Assembly (NCBI RefSeq): GCF_003003175.1
Contig: NZ_PVTY01000008.1
Location: 1 to 64,000 of the forward strand
Direction of reading: 5' to 3'
Length of the DNA stretch: 64,000 nucleotides
Origin: Nesterenkonia sandarakina
Lineage (GTDB): Bacteria; Actinomycetota; Actinomycetes; Actinomycetales; Micrococcaceae
The notes under the pieces were generated by a model. That model had not been told where the DNA came from, ran no database searches, and saw only the letters and a program-made list of their open reading frames with translations. Shown here piece by piece: positions 55,241 to 63,591 of the stretch. Each line of letters begins with the position of its first letter. Positions within the stretch are counted from its first letter, which is position 1. The translations under genes were made by a program, and so were the position numbers.

Positions 55241-56062
55241 TCACGGCGGACAAGACAGCCGACGACGACGGCGCGGGCTCGGCTGGGAGACGCGGCGGCG
55301 GTAGCTGAGCTGGGCCAGCAGGTAGGCCGCGATGAGCAGGCCGGTGCACCAGGCGAGGGCGATCCAGATCTCGGAGCCGACAGGCTGCTGGGCGAGCAGG
55401 TCGCGGATCGTGTTCACGATCGGAGTCACCGGCTGGTGCTCGGCGAAGGCCCGCACCGGGCCCGGCATGGTCTCGGTCGGGACGAAGGCAGAACTGATCA
55501 GCGGCAGGAAGATCAGCGGATAGGCGAAGGCCCCGTCCACGGTCTTCGCCGAGAGACCGGCGATCACCGCGATCCAGGTCAGCGCCAGGGTGAAGAGGAT
55601 CAGGATCCCGGCCACGGCGAGCCAGGCCAGCAGCCCGGCTCCGGAGCGGAACCCCATGATCAGTGGCACCGCGACCACGATCACCAATGAGATCAGGTTC
55701 GCGATCACCGAGGTCAGCACGTGGCCCCAGAGCACCGAGGATCGGGCGATCGGCATCGACTGGAAGCGCTCGAAGATGCCGCCCTGCATGTCCATGAACA
55801 GCCGATAGGAGGTGTAGGCGACGCCCGAGGCGATGGTGATCAGCAGGATCCCGGGGAGCAGGTAGTTCACGTATGGTCCGGTGGCGGCGTCGGTGCCGGT
55901 CGCGATCCCGGTCTCGATGGCGCCGCCGAAGACGTAGACGAAGAGCAGCATGAACGCGATCGGCATCACCGCGGTGGTGATGATCGTGTCGGGGCTGCGC
56001 AGGATATGGCGCAGGGATCGTCCGGTGAGCGTGACGGTGTCGCCGGTCAGCTGGGCGGTCAT
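55241..56062 (-). CDS. ABC-2 type exporter permease (DrrB-like)
   Basis: A 273-residue permease with six hydrophobic segments and the ABC-2 signature ending in a short basic tail (RRRVSQPSPRRRRR). It contains LPGILLITIASGVAYTSYRLFMDMQGGIFERFQSMPIARSS, the DrrB-like coupling region. It overlaps the ATPase gene by four bases (ATGA). The likely role is export of a drug or lipid, but the substrate is unknown. Confidence 0.9.
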   Translation of the reverse strand: MTAQLTGDTVTLTGRSLRHILRSPDTIITTAVMPIAFMLLFVYVFGGAIETGIATGTDAATGPYVNYLLPGILLITIASGVAYTSYRLFMDMQGGIFERFQSMPIARSSVLWGHVLTSVIANLISLVIVVAVPLIMGFRSGAGLLAWLAVAGILILFTLALTWIAVIAGLSAKTVDGAFAYPLIFLPLISSAFVPTETMPGPVRAFAEHQPVTPIVNTIRDLLAQQPVGSEIWIALAWCTGLLIAAYLLAQLSYRRRVSQPSPRRRRRLSCPP

Positions 56063-56898
56063 GGCAGGTCCTTGGGGTGCGTGCCGTCGGGGTGGGCGCC
56101 TTCTGCGTCGGCGCCGTCGATCGTAGGGTCTCCGTTCTTACCGACCAGGGCCAGGAAGACGTCCTCCAGCGCGGGCTGCTTCTCCACGTACTGAACCTCG
56201 GTCGGTGGGAGCAGCCGCTTGAGTTCGGCGAGGGTGCCTTCGACGAGGATCCGCCCGCCGTGCAGGATCGCGATCCGGTCGGCGAGCTGTTCGGCCTCTT
56301 CAAGCTGCTGCGTGGTCAGCAGCACCGTGGTGCCGGCGGCGGCGAGCGTCCGCACGGTCTGCCAGACCTCCAGCCGGGCCTCGGGATCCAGGCCGGTGGT
56401 GGGCTCGTCGAGGAAGATCACCGGCGGATCCCCGATCAGGCTCATCGCGATGTCCAGCCGGCGGCGCATGCCGCCGGAGTAGGTGGCCACCCGGCGTCCC
56501 CCGGCTTCGGTGAGGTCGAAGCGTTCCAGGAGTTCATCCGCAATGGCTTTCGGGTGCTTGAGATGCCGGAGCTTGGCGACGAGCACCAGGTTCTCTCGGC
56601 CGGTGAGGACCTCATCGACGGCGGCGAACTGACCGGTCAGGCTGATCGATTCGCGCACCTGTGCGGACTGGGTCGCGGTGTCGAAACCGTTGACCGTGGC
56701 GGTGCCGGCATCGGGTGCCAGCAGGGTCGAGAGCGCCTTGATCACAGTGGTCTTGCCGGCGCCATTGGAGCCCAGCATCGCGAAGATGCTGCCACGGGTG
56801 ACCTCGAAGTCCACTCCGCGCAGCACGTGCAGGTCCTTGAAGGACTTCTCGAGCCCCTGGACGCGGATGGTCGGCGTGGAGGCCGTCTCGATGCTCAT
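56059..56898 (-). CDS. ABC exporter ATP-binding protein (DrrA-like)
   Basis: A 279-residue ATPase: Walker A GSNGAGKT, signature YSGGMRRRLDIAMSL, Walker B VIFLDEPTTGLDPEAR and H-loop replaced by Gln in LLTTQQLEEAEQLADRI, as in DrrA-type proteins. The ATG at 56898 overlaps the DUF1048 stop (ATGA); the longer upstream frame is not protein-like. It works with the permease encoded next. Confidence 0.93.
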   Translation of the reverse strand: MSIETASTPTIRVQGLEKSFKDLHVLRGVDFEVTRGSIFAMLGSNGAGKTTVIKALSTLLAPDAGTATVNGFDTATQSAQVRESISLTGQFAAVDEVLTGRENLVLVAKLRHLKHPKAIADELLERFDLTEAGGRRVATYSGGMRRRLDIAMSLIGDPPVIFLDEPTTGLDPEARLEVWQTVRTLAAAGTTVLLTTQQLEEAEQLADRIAILHGGRILVEGTLAELKRLLPPTEVQYVEKQPALEDVFLALVGKNGDPTIDGADAEGAHPDGTHPKDLP

Positions 56899-57296
56899 GA
56901 TCCGTTCGCCCGACCCTCCTGCGAGGCTTCGGCGGCGGCTTCCGTCTCGGCGCGCTCGATGGCGGCCACCAGGCGTGCCCGCTCCTTGTTGATCCATTGA
57001 CCGTCGGAGTAGTTCGCCAGGAAGGTCTCGGCGAACTCCACCGGATCCTCCCCCACCACCGCGCTGACGGGCGTGCCGTCGGCGGCGCTCTGCTCGAAGA
57101 GGTCTACGAGGTCCTCCAGCATCTGGACCAGGACCTCGCCGGTGGCGATCGCCCCGGCATACATCAGGTACCGCTCCACCGCTTCGATGGCGGTGCGGTA
57201 GCTGCCCGGGAGCTGTTCGCGGCGGGCCTTGTACTGCCGGTAACGTTTCTTGTCCTCCAGCGATCCGGTGACCTTCTCGATCCAACGTGCTGCCAT
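56895..57296 (-). CDS. DUF1048 domain-containing protein
   Basis: A 133-residue helical protein of the DUF1048 family (SLEDKKRYRQYKARREQLPGSYRTAIEAVERYLMYAG, MLEDLVDLFEQSAADG), found between PadR regulators and ABC exporters in Firmicutes and actinobacteria. The function is unknown. It starts two bases after padR ends and is coupled to the ATPase gene by overlap. Confidence 0.88.
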   Translation of the reverse strand: MAARWIEKVTGSLEDKKRYRQYKARREQLPGSYRTAIEAVERYLMYAGAIATGEVLVQMLEDLVDLFEQSAADGTPVSAVVGEDPVEFAETFLANYSDGQWINKERARLVAAIERAETEAAAEASQEGRANGS

Positions 57297-57298
57297 GT

Positions 57299-57628
57299 CT
57301 ACTTCTCCCCTTTGCGGAGCTGTTCAAGACGTTCTGCCAGGAAGCTCCAGGTCCTCCAGAACTCGTCGAGGTATTCGCGGCCCTGCGCGTTGATGGAGTA
57401 CACCTTGCGCGGCGGACCCTTCGCGGAGGGGACCTTCTCCACGTCCACGAGGCGGCGTTGTTCGATCCTCACGAGCAGCGCGTACACGGTGCCCTCGGCG
57501 ATGTCGGTGAAACCCTGGTCGCGCAGCCAGGCGGTGATCTCGTAGCCGTAGGCCGCGCGGTCGGCCAGGAGCGCGAGGACGATGCCCTCGAGAGTGCCTT
57601 TGAGCATCTCCGTCGCCTGCTTTCCCAT
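57299..57628 (-). CDS. PadR-family regulator
   Basis: A 109-residue winged-helix regulator: KGTLEGIVLALLADRAAYGYEITAWLRDQGF, AEGTVYALLVRIEQRRLV, and the PadR wing GPPRKVYSINAQGREYLDEFW. It heads the operon padR-DUF1048-ABC ATPase-permease and, by position and by the palindrome upstream, is likely its own repressor, released by a toxic substrate of the exporter. Confidence 0.92.
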   Translation of the reverse strand: MGKQATEMLKGTLEGIVLALLADRAAYGYEITAWLRDQGFTDIAEGTVYALLVRIEQRRLVDVEKVPSAKGPPRKVYSINAQGREYLDEFWRTWSFLAERLEQLRKGEK

Positions 57629-57989
57629 GACACCCCTTCGCGCTACTCAGTGATGTTGACTACCAGTACAAAGTAACTCTGAGTAGTGGGGTCCGCAACG
57701 GTTGACGCGTTCGGGAATCACGATCGACGGGCGGGTCGATCGGGGCGGCGGGCGCGGTGGGGTGGCCATCGATGTTGGCGGACGCCGTGGGCACACCCGC
57801 GGGGGCATCCATGGGGCATCCCTGCAGATCAGCCTCGTCGAAGGCATCAGCTAGCGACTTCAACCTCTGGCAGACGCATCCGCTTGCCGGAGTGGACACC
57901 GCCGCTCGTCCGCGCGACTCACCCCGCGTGAATCACCGGGACGGACGGCGGTGTTTCCACCTGTGCTGGTCCTGGCTCGAGGTTCGGCG
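57629..57989. other. PadR upstream region
   Basis: About 360 bases. The 60 bases next to padR carry the palindromic operator. The remainder, towards the M23 peptidase gene (57690-57989), is GC-rich and repetitive in CG content; I see no convincing gene or structure there. Confidence 0.5.
57643..57686 (-). promoter_or_regulatory. Candidate PadR operator
   Basis: CTACTCAG (57643-57650) and CTGAGTAG (57679-57686) form a perfect 8-base inverted repeat with a 28-base spacer, 15-58 bases upstream of the padR ATG. The spacer is AT-rich and probably contains the promoter, so binding would close it. Confidence 0.55.
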
Positions 57990-58856
57990 TCAGGCGTGGA
58001 AGATATCCCCATTGCGCGGCATCGTGCGGATCGCGTTCGGCGCAGGGTCCTTCACGACCTCCGCCAGGGAGGGTTCGATCCCCCCGGACTCGGCGATGTT
58101 GTCCCAGGTCATCGTCAATCCAGCCGCTGCGTGGGGGTTGACCCGATCCATGAGGTGCACGTGCAGGTGCGGCTCCGAGGAGTTTCCACTGTTGCCGATC
58201 TCGCCGAGCTGCTTACCCGCGCTCACGCGCTGCCCGACCTCCACGAGCAGACTCCCCTTCCGCAGGTGGGCATACGCAGCGACCGCGCCATCGTCATGCT
58301 CCACGAGCACGTGGTTCCCGAAGAGCGAGCCGGGTGCACCGAGCGATCGAATGATGCCCTCGAGGGTCATGAGATAAGCCAGGCCCTGCCAGGTGTTCCG
58401 GGCCCGGTGGTCGGCAGCCCGCGACTTCGTGCGGACGACGACGCCGTCGGCCATTGCATACACGGGCTCACCGAAACTTAGGTACTCCTGTGGCTTGGAG
58501 TTCCGCCATGCACGCCGGACCTTCGCGGGGGTCTCAGGTGTCGAGGGCAGCAGGATATCGACCGCCGAGTATTGCCCGAGGAATCGCGTCCCATGGCTCG
58601 GCAGCTGCTGACCCGGTGTGTTCAGCGCAGCCCAGCGGCCCCGCACCGGGGCCGACATCACGTGAGTTTCATGCTCAGGGGTCTTCGGATTGATCATGTA
58701 CAGGACTCCGCTCAAGAAGAGCGCAGCGGAGAGCACCAGGGGCGGCACCGCGTCCAGAAGAGGATGTGCGAGCCGTGAGTGCAGGCTGATGAGGGCGATG
58801 CTGACGAACGCGGTGACGAGCCAGAGTGGACGAAGGCCCGAGATCCGGCGCCGCAT
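57990..58856 (-). CDS. M23-family peptidase-like membrane protein
   Basis: A 288-residue protein with two N-terminal membrane segments (WLVTAFVSIALISL and LVLSAALFLSGVLYMI) and an extracellular M23 (LytM) domain: GEPVYAMADGVVV, GNHVLVEHDDGAVAAYAHLRKGSLLV, and the zinc motif HLHVH near residue 240. The usual first zinc motif HxxxD is not canonical here (SHGTRFLGQYSAVD), so activity is uncertain. Its ATG shares a base with the preceding ArsR stop (TGATG), so the two are coupled. Confidence 0.85.
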   Translation of the reverse strand: MRRRISGLRPLWLVTAFVSIALISLHSRLAHPLLDAVPPLVLSAALFLSGVLYMINPKTPEHETHVMSAPVRGRWAALNTPGQQLPSHGTRFLGQYSAVDILLPSTPETPAKVRRAWRNSKPQEYLSFGEPVYAMADGVVVRTKSRAADHRARNTWQGLAYLMTLEGIIRSLGAPGSLFGNHVLVEHDDGAVAAYAHLRKGSLLVEVGQRVSAGKQLGEIGNSGNSSEPHLHVHLMDRVNPHAAAGLTMTWDNIAESGGIEPSLAEVVKDPAPNAIRTMPRNGDIFHA

Positions 58857-59371
58857 CAGCGGTCAACTCCCAGCAGGATCACCAGCAGCGGCACGATTTT
58901 CGCTGGCGGCACCTCGTAGCGGCCCGAGCCCAGCGTGGTGACCCATCCGGCAGCGACGAGCTGCCGAAGGTGGTGGTAGACCTGCCCGGTGGTGCCGAAG
59001 TCGCCGGCGTCGCGGATCTCCTCGACGGTAGAGGCGTCCGTGAGCAGACGCTGGATCAGCTGCAGACGGACCGGGTGCGCCAGGGCGGAGAGCGACTCCG
59101 CTCGCGAGGCGAAGTCGGTCGCGAACATCTCCTGCACCGAGCCCTGCATCTGCCAGTGCGCGTGATGCCCCTTCGGCACCGTGACGGCACCGGTCATCAG
59201 CACGGCTCCGGACGAATCGGCAGTGCGCTGCTTGAGCCCTTCCAATGCCCAGAAGATCTCGTCCTGATCAGCGGCCGACGTCGGCGGCTGCGGTGACTCC
59301 AGGGCGGCAAGTCTGGCTTCCACCTGGTCGAAGCGGGTCGTCAGGTCTCGGAGGGCAGCGTCGTCAGTCAT
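58856..59371 (-). CDS. ArsR-like winged-helix regulator
   Basis: A 171-residue protein with an unusually long N-terminal helical part and the wHTH in the second half (ALAHPVRLQLIQRLLTDASTVEEI, GQVYHHLRQLVAAGWVTTLGSGRYEV). The C-terminus ends in a hydrophobic stretch (KIVPLLVILLGVDR). It precedes the M23 gene and likely controls it. The ATG at 59371 is preferred to a GTG two codons upstream; a palindrome lies 21 bases further upstream. Confidence 0.82.
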   Translation of the reverse strand: MTDDAALRDLTTRFDQVEARLAALESPQPPTSAADQDEIFWALEGLKQRTADSSGAVLMTGAVTVPKGHHAHWQMQGSVQEMFATDFASRAESLSALAHPVRLQLIQRLLTDASTVEEIRDAGDFGTTGQVYHHLRQLVAAGWVTTLGSGRYEVPPAKIVPLLVILLGVDR

Positions 59372-59392
59372 GACCACAACGTATCGGGATAT

Positions 59393-59402
59393 CGTAATTA
59401 CG
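59393..59402 (-). promoter_or_regulatory. Candidate operator CGTAATTACG of the ArsR-like/M23 unit
   Basis: A perfect 10-base palindrome, flanked by further CGTA units at 59380 and 59401, 21-31 bases upstream of the regulator ATG. The site is AT-rich against a GC-rich background, as expected for an operator/promoter overlap. Confidence 0.45.
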
Positions 59403-59489
59403 TAAAGACTAGAATAGAACGTGAATCCGTGACGGGGTTAGGGCGTCGCCGCGACATACCTCGAGGAGCGGAAAGTCCATCCACACAGA

Positions 59490-59518
59490 GGGGTGCTGCC
59501 GACGATCGACAGCACCCC
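59490..59518 (-). terminator. Hairpin terminator of the 75-residue membrane protein gene
   Basis: GGGGTGCTG (59490-59498) pairs perfectly with CAGCACCCC (59510-59518). It begins 19 bases past the stop of the minus-strand gene at 59537. Confidence 0.6.
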
Positions 59519-59536
59519 GCTCAGGAAACCTCAGAT

Positions 59537-59764
59537 TCAGCGCTTCTTGCCCTTGTTCTCGTACTGCGAGAGCGCCAGGCCCAGACCGAAGAAGGTGGGG
59601 GCCCAGTGGCCCACGAAGATGCCCCAGCGGTCGGCCTGTGGCTTGGAATCGTCCTTCTTGAAGCGGGAGACGGTCCAGCTCCCGAAGGACAGTCCCACCG
59701 AGACCAGTGCAGCGTTGTAGGCGTGCTCGGAACGGAGGCCGAGGTTATGCAGTGTCGTCAGCAT
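59537..59764 (-). CDS. Small conserved membrane-associated protein
   Basis: A 75-residue basic protein (TTLHNLGLRSEHAYNAALVSVGLSFGSWTVS, DRWGIFVGHWAPTFFGLGLAL) with two amphipathic or membrane-inserting segments and a Lys/Arg-rich end (GKKR). A GGAGT Shine-Dalgarno sits just before the ATG and a hairpin follows the stop, which together support a real gene. Similar small proteins occur in Micrococcales; the function is unknown. Confidence 0.72.
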   Translation of the reverse strand: MLTTLHNLGLRSEHAYNAALVSVGLSFGSWTVSRFKKDDSKPQADRWGIFVGHWAPTFFGLGLALSQYENKGKKR

Positions 59765-59823
59765 GTGACTCCTTACAAAGATTCGCTGTCAGTACCCTTA
59801 AGAACTTGGCACGTGACCCCAAC

Positions 59824-60301
59824 CTATGAGCGTTGCCTGGTGACTTCATGGTGATTGCCCTGGCAGACGCTCCGTACTCCCCGCCGGTCCGGGACCCCGG
59901 GGTCGACAATTTGTGGAAACTGCTGGCGCGCCGATCGCTGTCGAAGCCGATCGGCCTCGTCGATCTCGATCACCGAATCCAGATACAACCGGGTCAGAAA
60001 TCCGCTGGCGCGGTTCACGATGATCAGCACCACGGGAGGTATCGGGCGTCTCGACCCGCTGTGCCACGCTGGTGATATCGAAGGCGTTCGTCGGTTCATC
60101 GAGTGTCAGCAGCTGCGATGGCGGGGCCGTCAGCAGCAGCCGCTGCGGAGGGCTTGGTCCGGGACGTTCGGGACACTCACGGATCAGAGTGTGAGATCGG
60201 CGCCGGGGATCGGAGTCGGGCCTGAGGGTCGAAGGCCAGCGATCGCAGAAGGCTGGAATGAGAAGCTGCCGACGCGGAGACGCGCTCTGGCCGGCGGCCA
60301 C
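59824..60301 (-). pseudogene. Remnant of an ABC-F family ATPase
   Basis: In one minus-strand frame, RLLLTAPPSQLLTLDEPTNAFDITSVAQ resembles the Walker B/D-loop region of ABC-F proteins (ribosome-protection/antibiotic-resistance ATPases). After a shift near 60045 another frame reads VLIIVNRASGFLTRLYLDSVIEIDEADRLRQR, which corresponds to the family's VSHDxxFL...VxELD segment with the catalytic His-Asp lost. No Walker A or start codon remains. So only a C-terminal fragment has survived. The rest of 59765-60404 has no recognisable gene. Confidence 0.55.
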
Positions 60302-60404
60302 CGAACGTCAGGTGGCTGGGCGTTGTCGATGGCGATATCCATGATCCGGAGATGGTAGTCAGCTCACCGCGAGTGCCTCAGCTGGTCGCGGATCTTGGCA
60401 GGAG

Positions 60405-61310
60405 TCAGTCTCGGGTCCAGTGGTACGCCGTTAAGCCCAGCGTGCCCAGGACGGCAGAGACGTCCCGTGGAGAGAGCACACCAGCCGACGACGGCGGCAG
60501 GTGGGCCGCCACGTGGACCCACTCCCCTCCCTGGTTCGGCAGGGACAGCGCGGAGCTGTAGCCGCGCTGCGCGCCTGCCGCGGTGAGCTCCCAGCCGGAC
60601 AGGGTCTGATGCGGGACTCGTTTCGGTCCAAAGCCCGGGAGGGCCGAGGCCAGGCCGGCGGGTTCGAAGACCTTGCCCATCCAGGCATGGACCCGGTGGC
60701 GGGTCTCGGAAGAGACGACTGGGGGCTCGGCCGGGCGACCCTCGGGGTGGTCGGCGGTGCCGAGGGCGCGCAACAGATGAAGGGTCGCGGCGGGGGTGGT
60801 GGTGCCGATGAGCCCCTCGCCCCACGACTCATCACGTTCCAACCCGGAGAGCTGCACCGCATGCAGTCCCAGCGAGGCGATAAGGCTCTGTGCTTCGGCG
60901 AGCAGGTCGACTCCCTCAGCGGCGGCGAAGTCCAACAGCGCAAGGACGCAGGCGCCGTCACCGGTGGAGAGGACCAGGTTCACCGCGTCATCCACGCTGA
61001 GCGTCAGCTCCCCGGTCATCAGGCGCAGCGTGCCCGTGCGGGCTCCGGCGCGATGCTCCGCGGTGACGGTGATCGGACGCTCCAGAAGGCCCTCGTCGCC
61101 CTCACCCAGGTGGGCCAGGGTCAGGCCGAGCAGCAGCTTGCCCGTCCCGGCGAGGTCATGCGGCTCATCAGCATGGGATGCGGTAACCACCCCGGTAGAG
61201 CCCGCAGACCCGGTTTCCCCAGCCGATCCGGCGGCGCCCACGGCGAAACGCAGCTCAGGATAGGCAGACACGCATTCCTCAAGACGCAACATCTTCAGCT
61301 CAGCGACCAC
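60405..61310 (-). CDS. Beta-lactamase-fold protein with degenerate catalytic motifs
   Basis: A 301-residue paralogue of the next gene upstream. The positions that should be SxxK, SDN and KTG read GTGK (residues 55-58), GDG (117-119) and LSG, so the nucleophile serine is gone while the Lys is kept. This looks like a non-enzymatic relative, possibly a ligand-binding or partner protein. The start is either GTG 61310, 11 bases before the stop of the upstream gene, or ATG 61292. No signal peptide is visible, so it is probably cytosolic. Confidence 0.72.
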   Translation of the reverse strand: MVAELKMLRLEECVSAYPELRFAVGAAGSAGETGSAGSTGVVTASHADEPHDLAGTGKLLLGLTLAHLGEGDEGLLERPITVTAEHRAGARTGTLRLMTGELTLSVDDAVNLVLSTGDGACVLALLDFAAAEGVDLLAEAQSLIASLGLHAVQLSGLERDESWGEGLIGTTTPAATLHLLRALGTADHPEGRPAEPPVVSSETRHRVHAWMGKVFEPAGLASALPGFGPKRVPHQTLSGWELTAAGAQRGYSSALSLPNQGGEWVHVAAHLPPSSAGVLSPRDVSAVLGTLGLTAYHWTRD

Positions 61311-62190
61311 GGGCCCACTCCTCGACTGCCAGTCCCAGCTCGGCGAACAGATCAAAGACCGCGACTCGCCCGGGAACCCCGGAGGGCAGCGCGGTGGGGA
61401 TGTTCTCGGCATAGGCGGCGACCGCGGCCAGCGGTGCACCCGAGGTCGCGAGTGCGAGTCCGACCTGGGAGAGGCTGCGCAGTCCGCGCCCGTTCTTCTC
61501 CGCGAACCGGATCTGGGTGCAGGCGACGCCCAGTGCGGGGGTGAAGAGTCCGAGCATCGCGTCCCGCGCGAACTCGCACAGCTCCTTCGAGAGCAACAGC
61601 TGCGCGGCGGCGCCTTCGTCGATGCACCCGCGGCCCAGCTGCTCCAGCAGGTGGGACTGATCCCGCGCCGTCGTCGTGGTGAGGGTGTCCAGGGAGTGGC
61701 TCCAGGTGAGATCGCCGGTGCGGGGGAAGATCTCGCGGTGCAGGGTGGCGTGGAGACCCATCCAGGCGCAGTAGTCGTTGACCCATTGCAGCGGGTCGGG
61801 ACGGACCGAGCCGATCGCGGCGAAGACCAGCTGGGTGCAGATGTTGTCCGAGGTGCTCATCATCTGCAGCAGCGAGTCGCGCAGGCTCAGCGAGATCCCG
61901 GCGGAGAGACTGCGCATGATTCCGGCCTGGACGCCGTCCTTCATCTCCTCGGTGATGATCGAGCGGTCCTCCAGGCTGAGCTCCCCGGTCTCGACCAGCG
62001 CCAGGCAGGCTAGGAGCACGCTGACCTTGCGGGTGCTGAAGGAGGCGACGGCACGGGTGGAGTCCTGACCGATGACTTCACCGGTGCCGATCGCGCGGAT
62101 CTCCCAGGACAGCGCGAAGGGCTGGTCCGCGGCGAGACGCGTGACCGCGGCTTCGAGGTGCTGCCATGACTGCTCCACAAGACTCCTCAT
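61300..62190 (-). CDS. Class A beta-lactamase-like serine hydrolase
   Basis: A 296-residue protein with the serine hydrolase/penicillin-binding fold motifs: S52-TRK55 (SxxK) in VASFSTRKVSVLLACL, SDN at 114-116 in MSTSDNICTQLVF, and K-N-G in AEKNGRGL in place of KTG. No signal peptide is evident, unlike true secreted beta-lactamases, so an antibiotic-hydrolysing role is doubtful. It is followed and overlapped by a motif-degenerate paralogue, suggesting the two work as a pair. Confidence 0.8.
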   Translation of the reverse strand: MRSLVEQSWQHLEAAVTRLAADQPFALSWEIRAIGTGEVIGQDSTRAVASFSTRKVSVLLACLALVETGELSLEDRSIITEEMKDGVQAGIMRSLSAGISLSLRDSLLQMMSTSDNICTQLVFAAIGSVRPDPLQWVNDYCAWMGLHATLHREIFPRTGDLTWSHSLDTLTTTTARDQSHLLEQLGRGCIDEGAAAQLLLSKELCEFARDAMLGLFTPALGVACTQIRFAEKNGRGLRSLSQVGLALATSGAPLAAVAAYAENIPTALPSGVPGRVAVFDLFAELGLAVEEWARGR

Positions 62191-62284
62191 CCGGGTGTGC
62201 TCAACGCCCCCAGCATAATGGCGGCCCTTGACCCAAGGACTCAGAGAGTCTCGGCTCAGGGGTCGCTAGCCTGCGATGTGTGGC

Positions 62285-63109
62285 TCAGTACTGCGCGACC
62301 GCCGGTGGGGTGACGTTCTTCCTCGCGGGCAGCAACGTGACCACGGCTGCCGCAATCAGCGCAACTCCCAGGAGGGCAAGGAGGACGATGCCAGCACCGA
62401 GCGACACCATCGGTTCGTTGCCCAGTGCAGCCATCGTGCCAAAGCCATTGATCGCGCTGAGCAGGCCAACCAGGATGGCCAGCACTGCGGCCGTGATACG
62501 GACCCAGGTCACACGGAGCAGGACCGCTGCCACTCCAGCCAGGATCACCAGGATGAAGCCAGTGAGCATGATGGCTCCCTCGCCGCTGGGGGCCTCGCCA
62601 TGGAAGTAGTTGAAGCTCTCATTAAAGCCGAATACTGACACTGAGGCGATGGGCAGAAACAGGGCGATGGTCCCAAAGAATGCCAGCACCACCAGCGCGA
62701 TCTGGACCCAGAGTCGCCACACCGGCTGTGGCGCGGCGCCTGGCTTGGCGCTGTGGTCGCCGATTCTCTGGTTCGTCGTCTGGGCAGCCTTCCTGGTCGC
62801 GGGAAGCACCGTCTCACTGAAGTACCCTCTTGCGCCAGCAGCGAATGCCTTCGCCCCTGTTGACATCTGTTGGGCGTGCGGATTGGGCTCGCGCTGTGGC
62901 TGCGCTTCGATGTGAGTCGGAATTGTCTGGGGCTGCTCGCCACGTCGCTGGCTGATGTAATTCGCCAATTCCGGGTAACAATTCGGATGGTAAAGCACCG
63001 CGTCCCAGAGGTCTGGGCGAGAGTAAGCGATGTGGCGGAGAACGTCTGTGTGGAGGGACGGGTCCCTGAGTTCTTCGGCGTGGTAGCTCGCTGGGTCGCG
63101 CTGCGTCAT
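62285..63109 (-). CDS. LRV-repeat membrane protein
   Basis: A 274-residue protein. The N-terminal ~50 residues carry a leucine-rich repeat variant (LRV)-like unit (ELRDPSLHTDVLRHIAYSRPDLWDAVLYHPNCYPELANYI). A linker and four hydrophobic segments follow (starting LWVQIALVVLAFFGTIALFL). Such LRV + membrane proteins are common in Micrococcales with unknown function. The ATG at 63109 is preceded by an A/G-rich stretch (AGAAAGAACGAG). It is transcribed alone. Confidence 0.78.
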   Translation of the reverse strand: MTQRDPASYHAEELRDPSLHTDVLRHIAYSRPDLWDAVLYHPNCYPELANYISQRRGEQPQTIPTHIEAQPQREPNPHAQQMSTGAKAFAAGARGYFSETVLPATRKAAQTTNQRIGDHSAKPGAAPQPVWRLWVQIALVVLAFFGTIALFLPIASVSVFGFNESFNYFHGEAPSGEGAIMLTGFILVILAGVAAVLLRVTWVRITAAVLAILVGLLSAINGFGTMAALGNEPMVSLGAGIVLLALLGVALIAAAVVTLLPARKNVTPPAVAQY

Positions 63110-63591
63110 ATCTCGTTCTTTCTGTTGCCTCTTAGTGATGCACTCTGCCGGGACATATCGCCATGAGAAGCCGTGGCAAACATTGATTCTTAATATATAT
63201 CAGGCTCGCTACATTTCTATGTCAGGAAAATGGGAGAACCACTGCTCAGCAGGACCTGACGCGTCGCCCTCGGGCGGCGTTGAACGTCATCGGCGGGACA
63301 CCGCCGGGCCCGTGACGTCAAGAAGACTGGCCAGGCTTACGGGTCCGAGCGCTTGTTCAGCTGGGCGCACCTTCATGTTGGTCTGCCGTCTCTTCTAACC
63401 CCTCAAGCCACCGTGTCAATGCTACTCAGATGGCCTGGCAATCCATCGTGGTAGCGTCAAGATCAGTCATTGAGCGGGTATTCTGATCACCCATTTCGTC
63501 TCGTGGCATCCTCGAGATGTCGCGTCGTCGCCGGTGCGCGCCCGCTCCCTCCTGAACCCCTTAGAGCTTGCCCTACGAGAATGAGTCAACC
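63110..63591. other. Divergent intergenic region before the terminal lipoprotein gene
   Basis: About 480 bases with no convincing gene. It contains an AT-rich patch (63182-63206), which may be a promoter for the LRV gene, and the large inverted repeat at 63280-63321. The bases just before 63592 contain no clear Shine-Dalgarno. Confidence 0.5.
63280..63321. repeat. Nested inverted repeat
   Basis: TTGAACGTCA (63280-63289) pairs with TGACGTCAA (63313-63321) with one bulged base, and inside it CGGCGG (63291-63296) pairs with CCGCCG (63301-63306) around a four-base loop. It is far from either flanking gene end, so it is not an obvious terminator. Confidence 0.5.

Noticed and set aside
57660-57899. 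A 79-codon minus-strand frame upstream of padR
   Set aside because: It spans the padR operator region, has no Shine-Dalgarno or -10 layout, and shows no family resemblance.
60405-62190. True secreted beta-lactamase
   Set aside because: No signal peptide is visible and one copy lacks the active-site serine, so a resistance function is not claimed.
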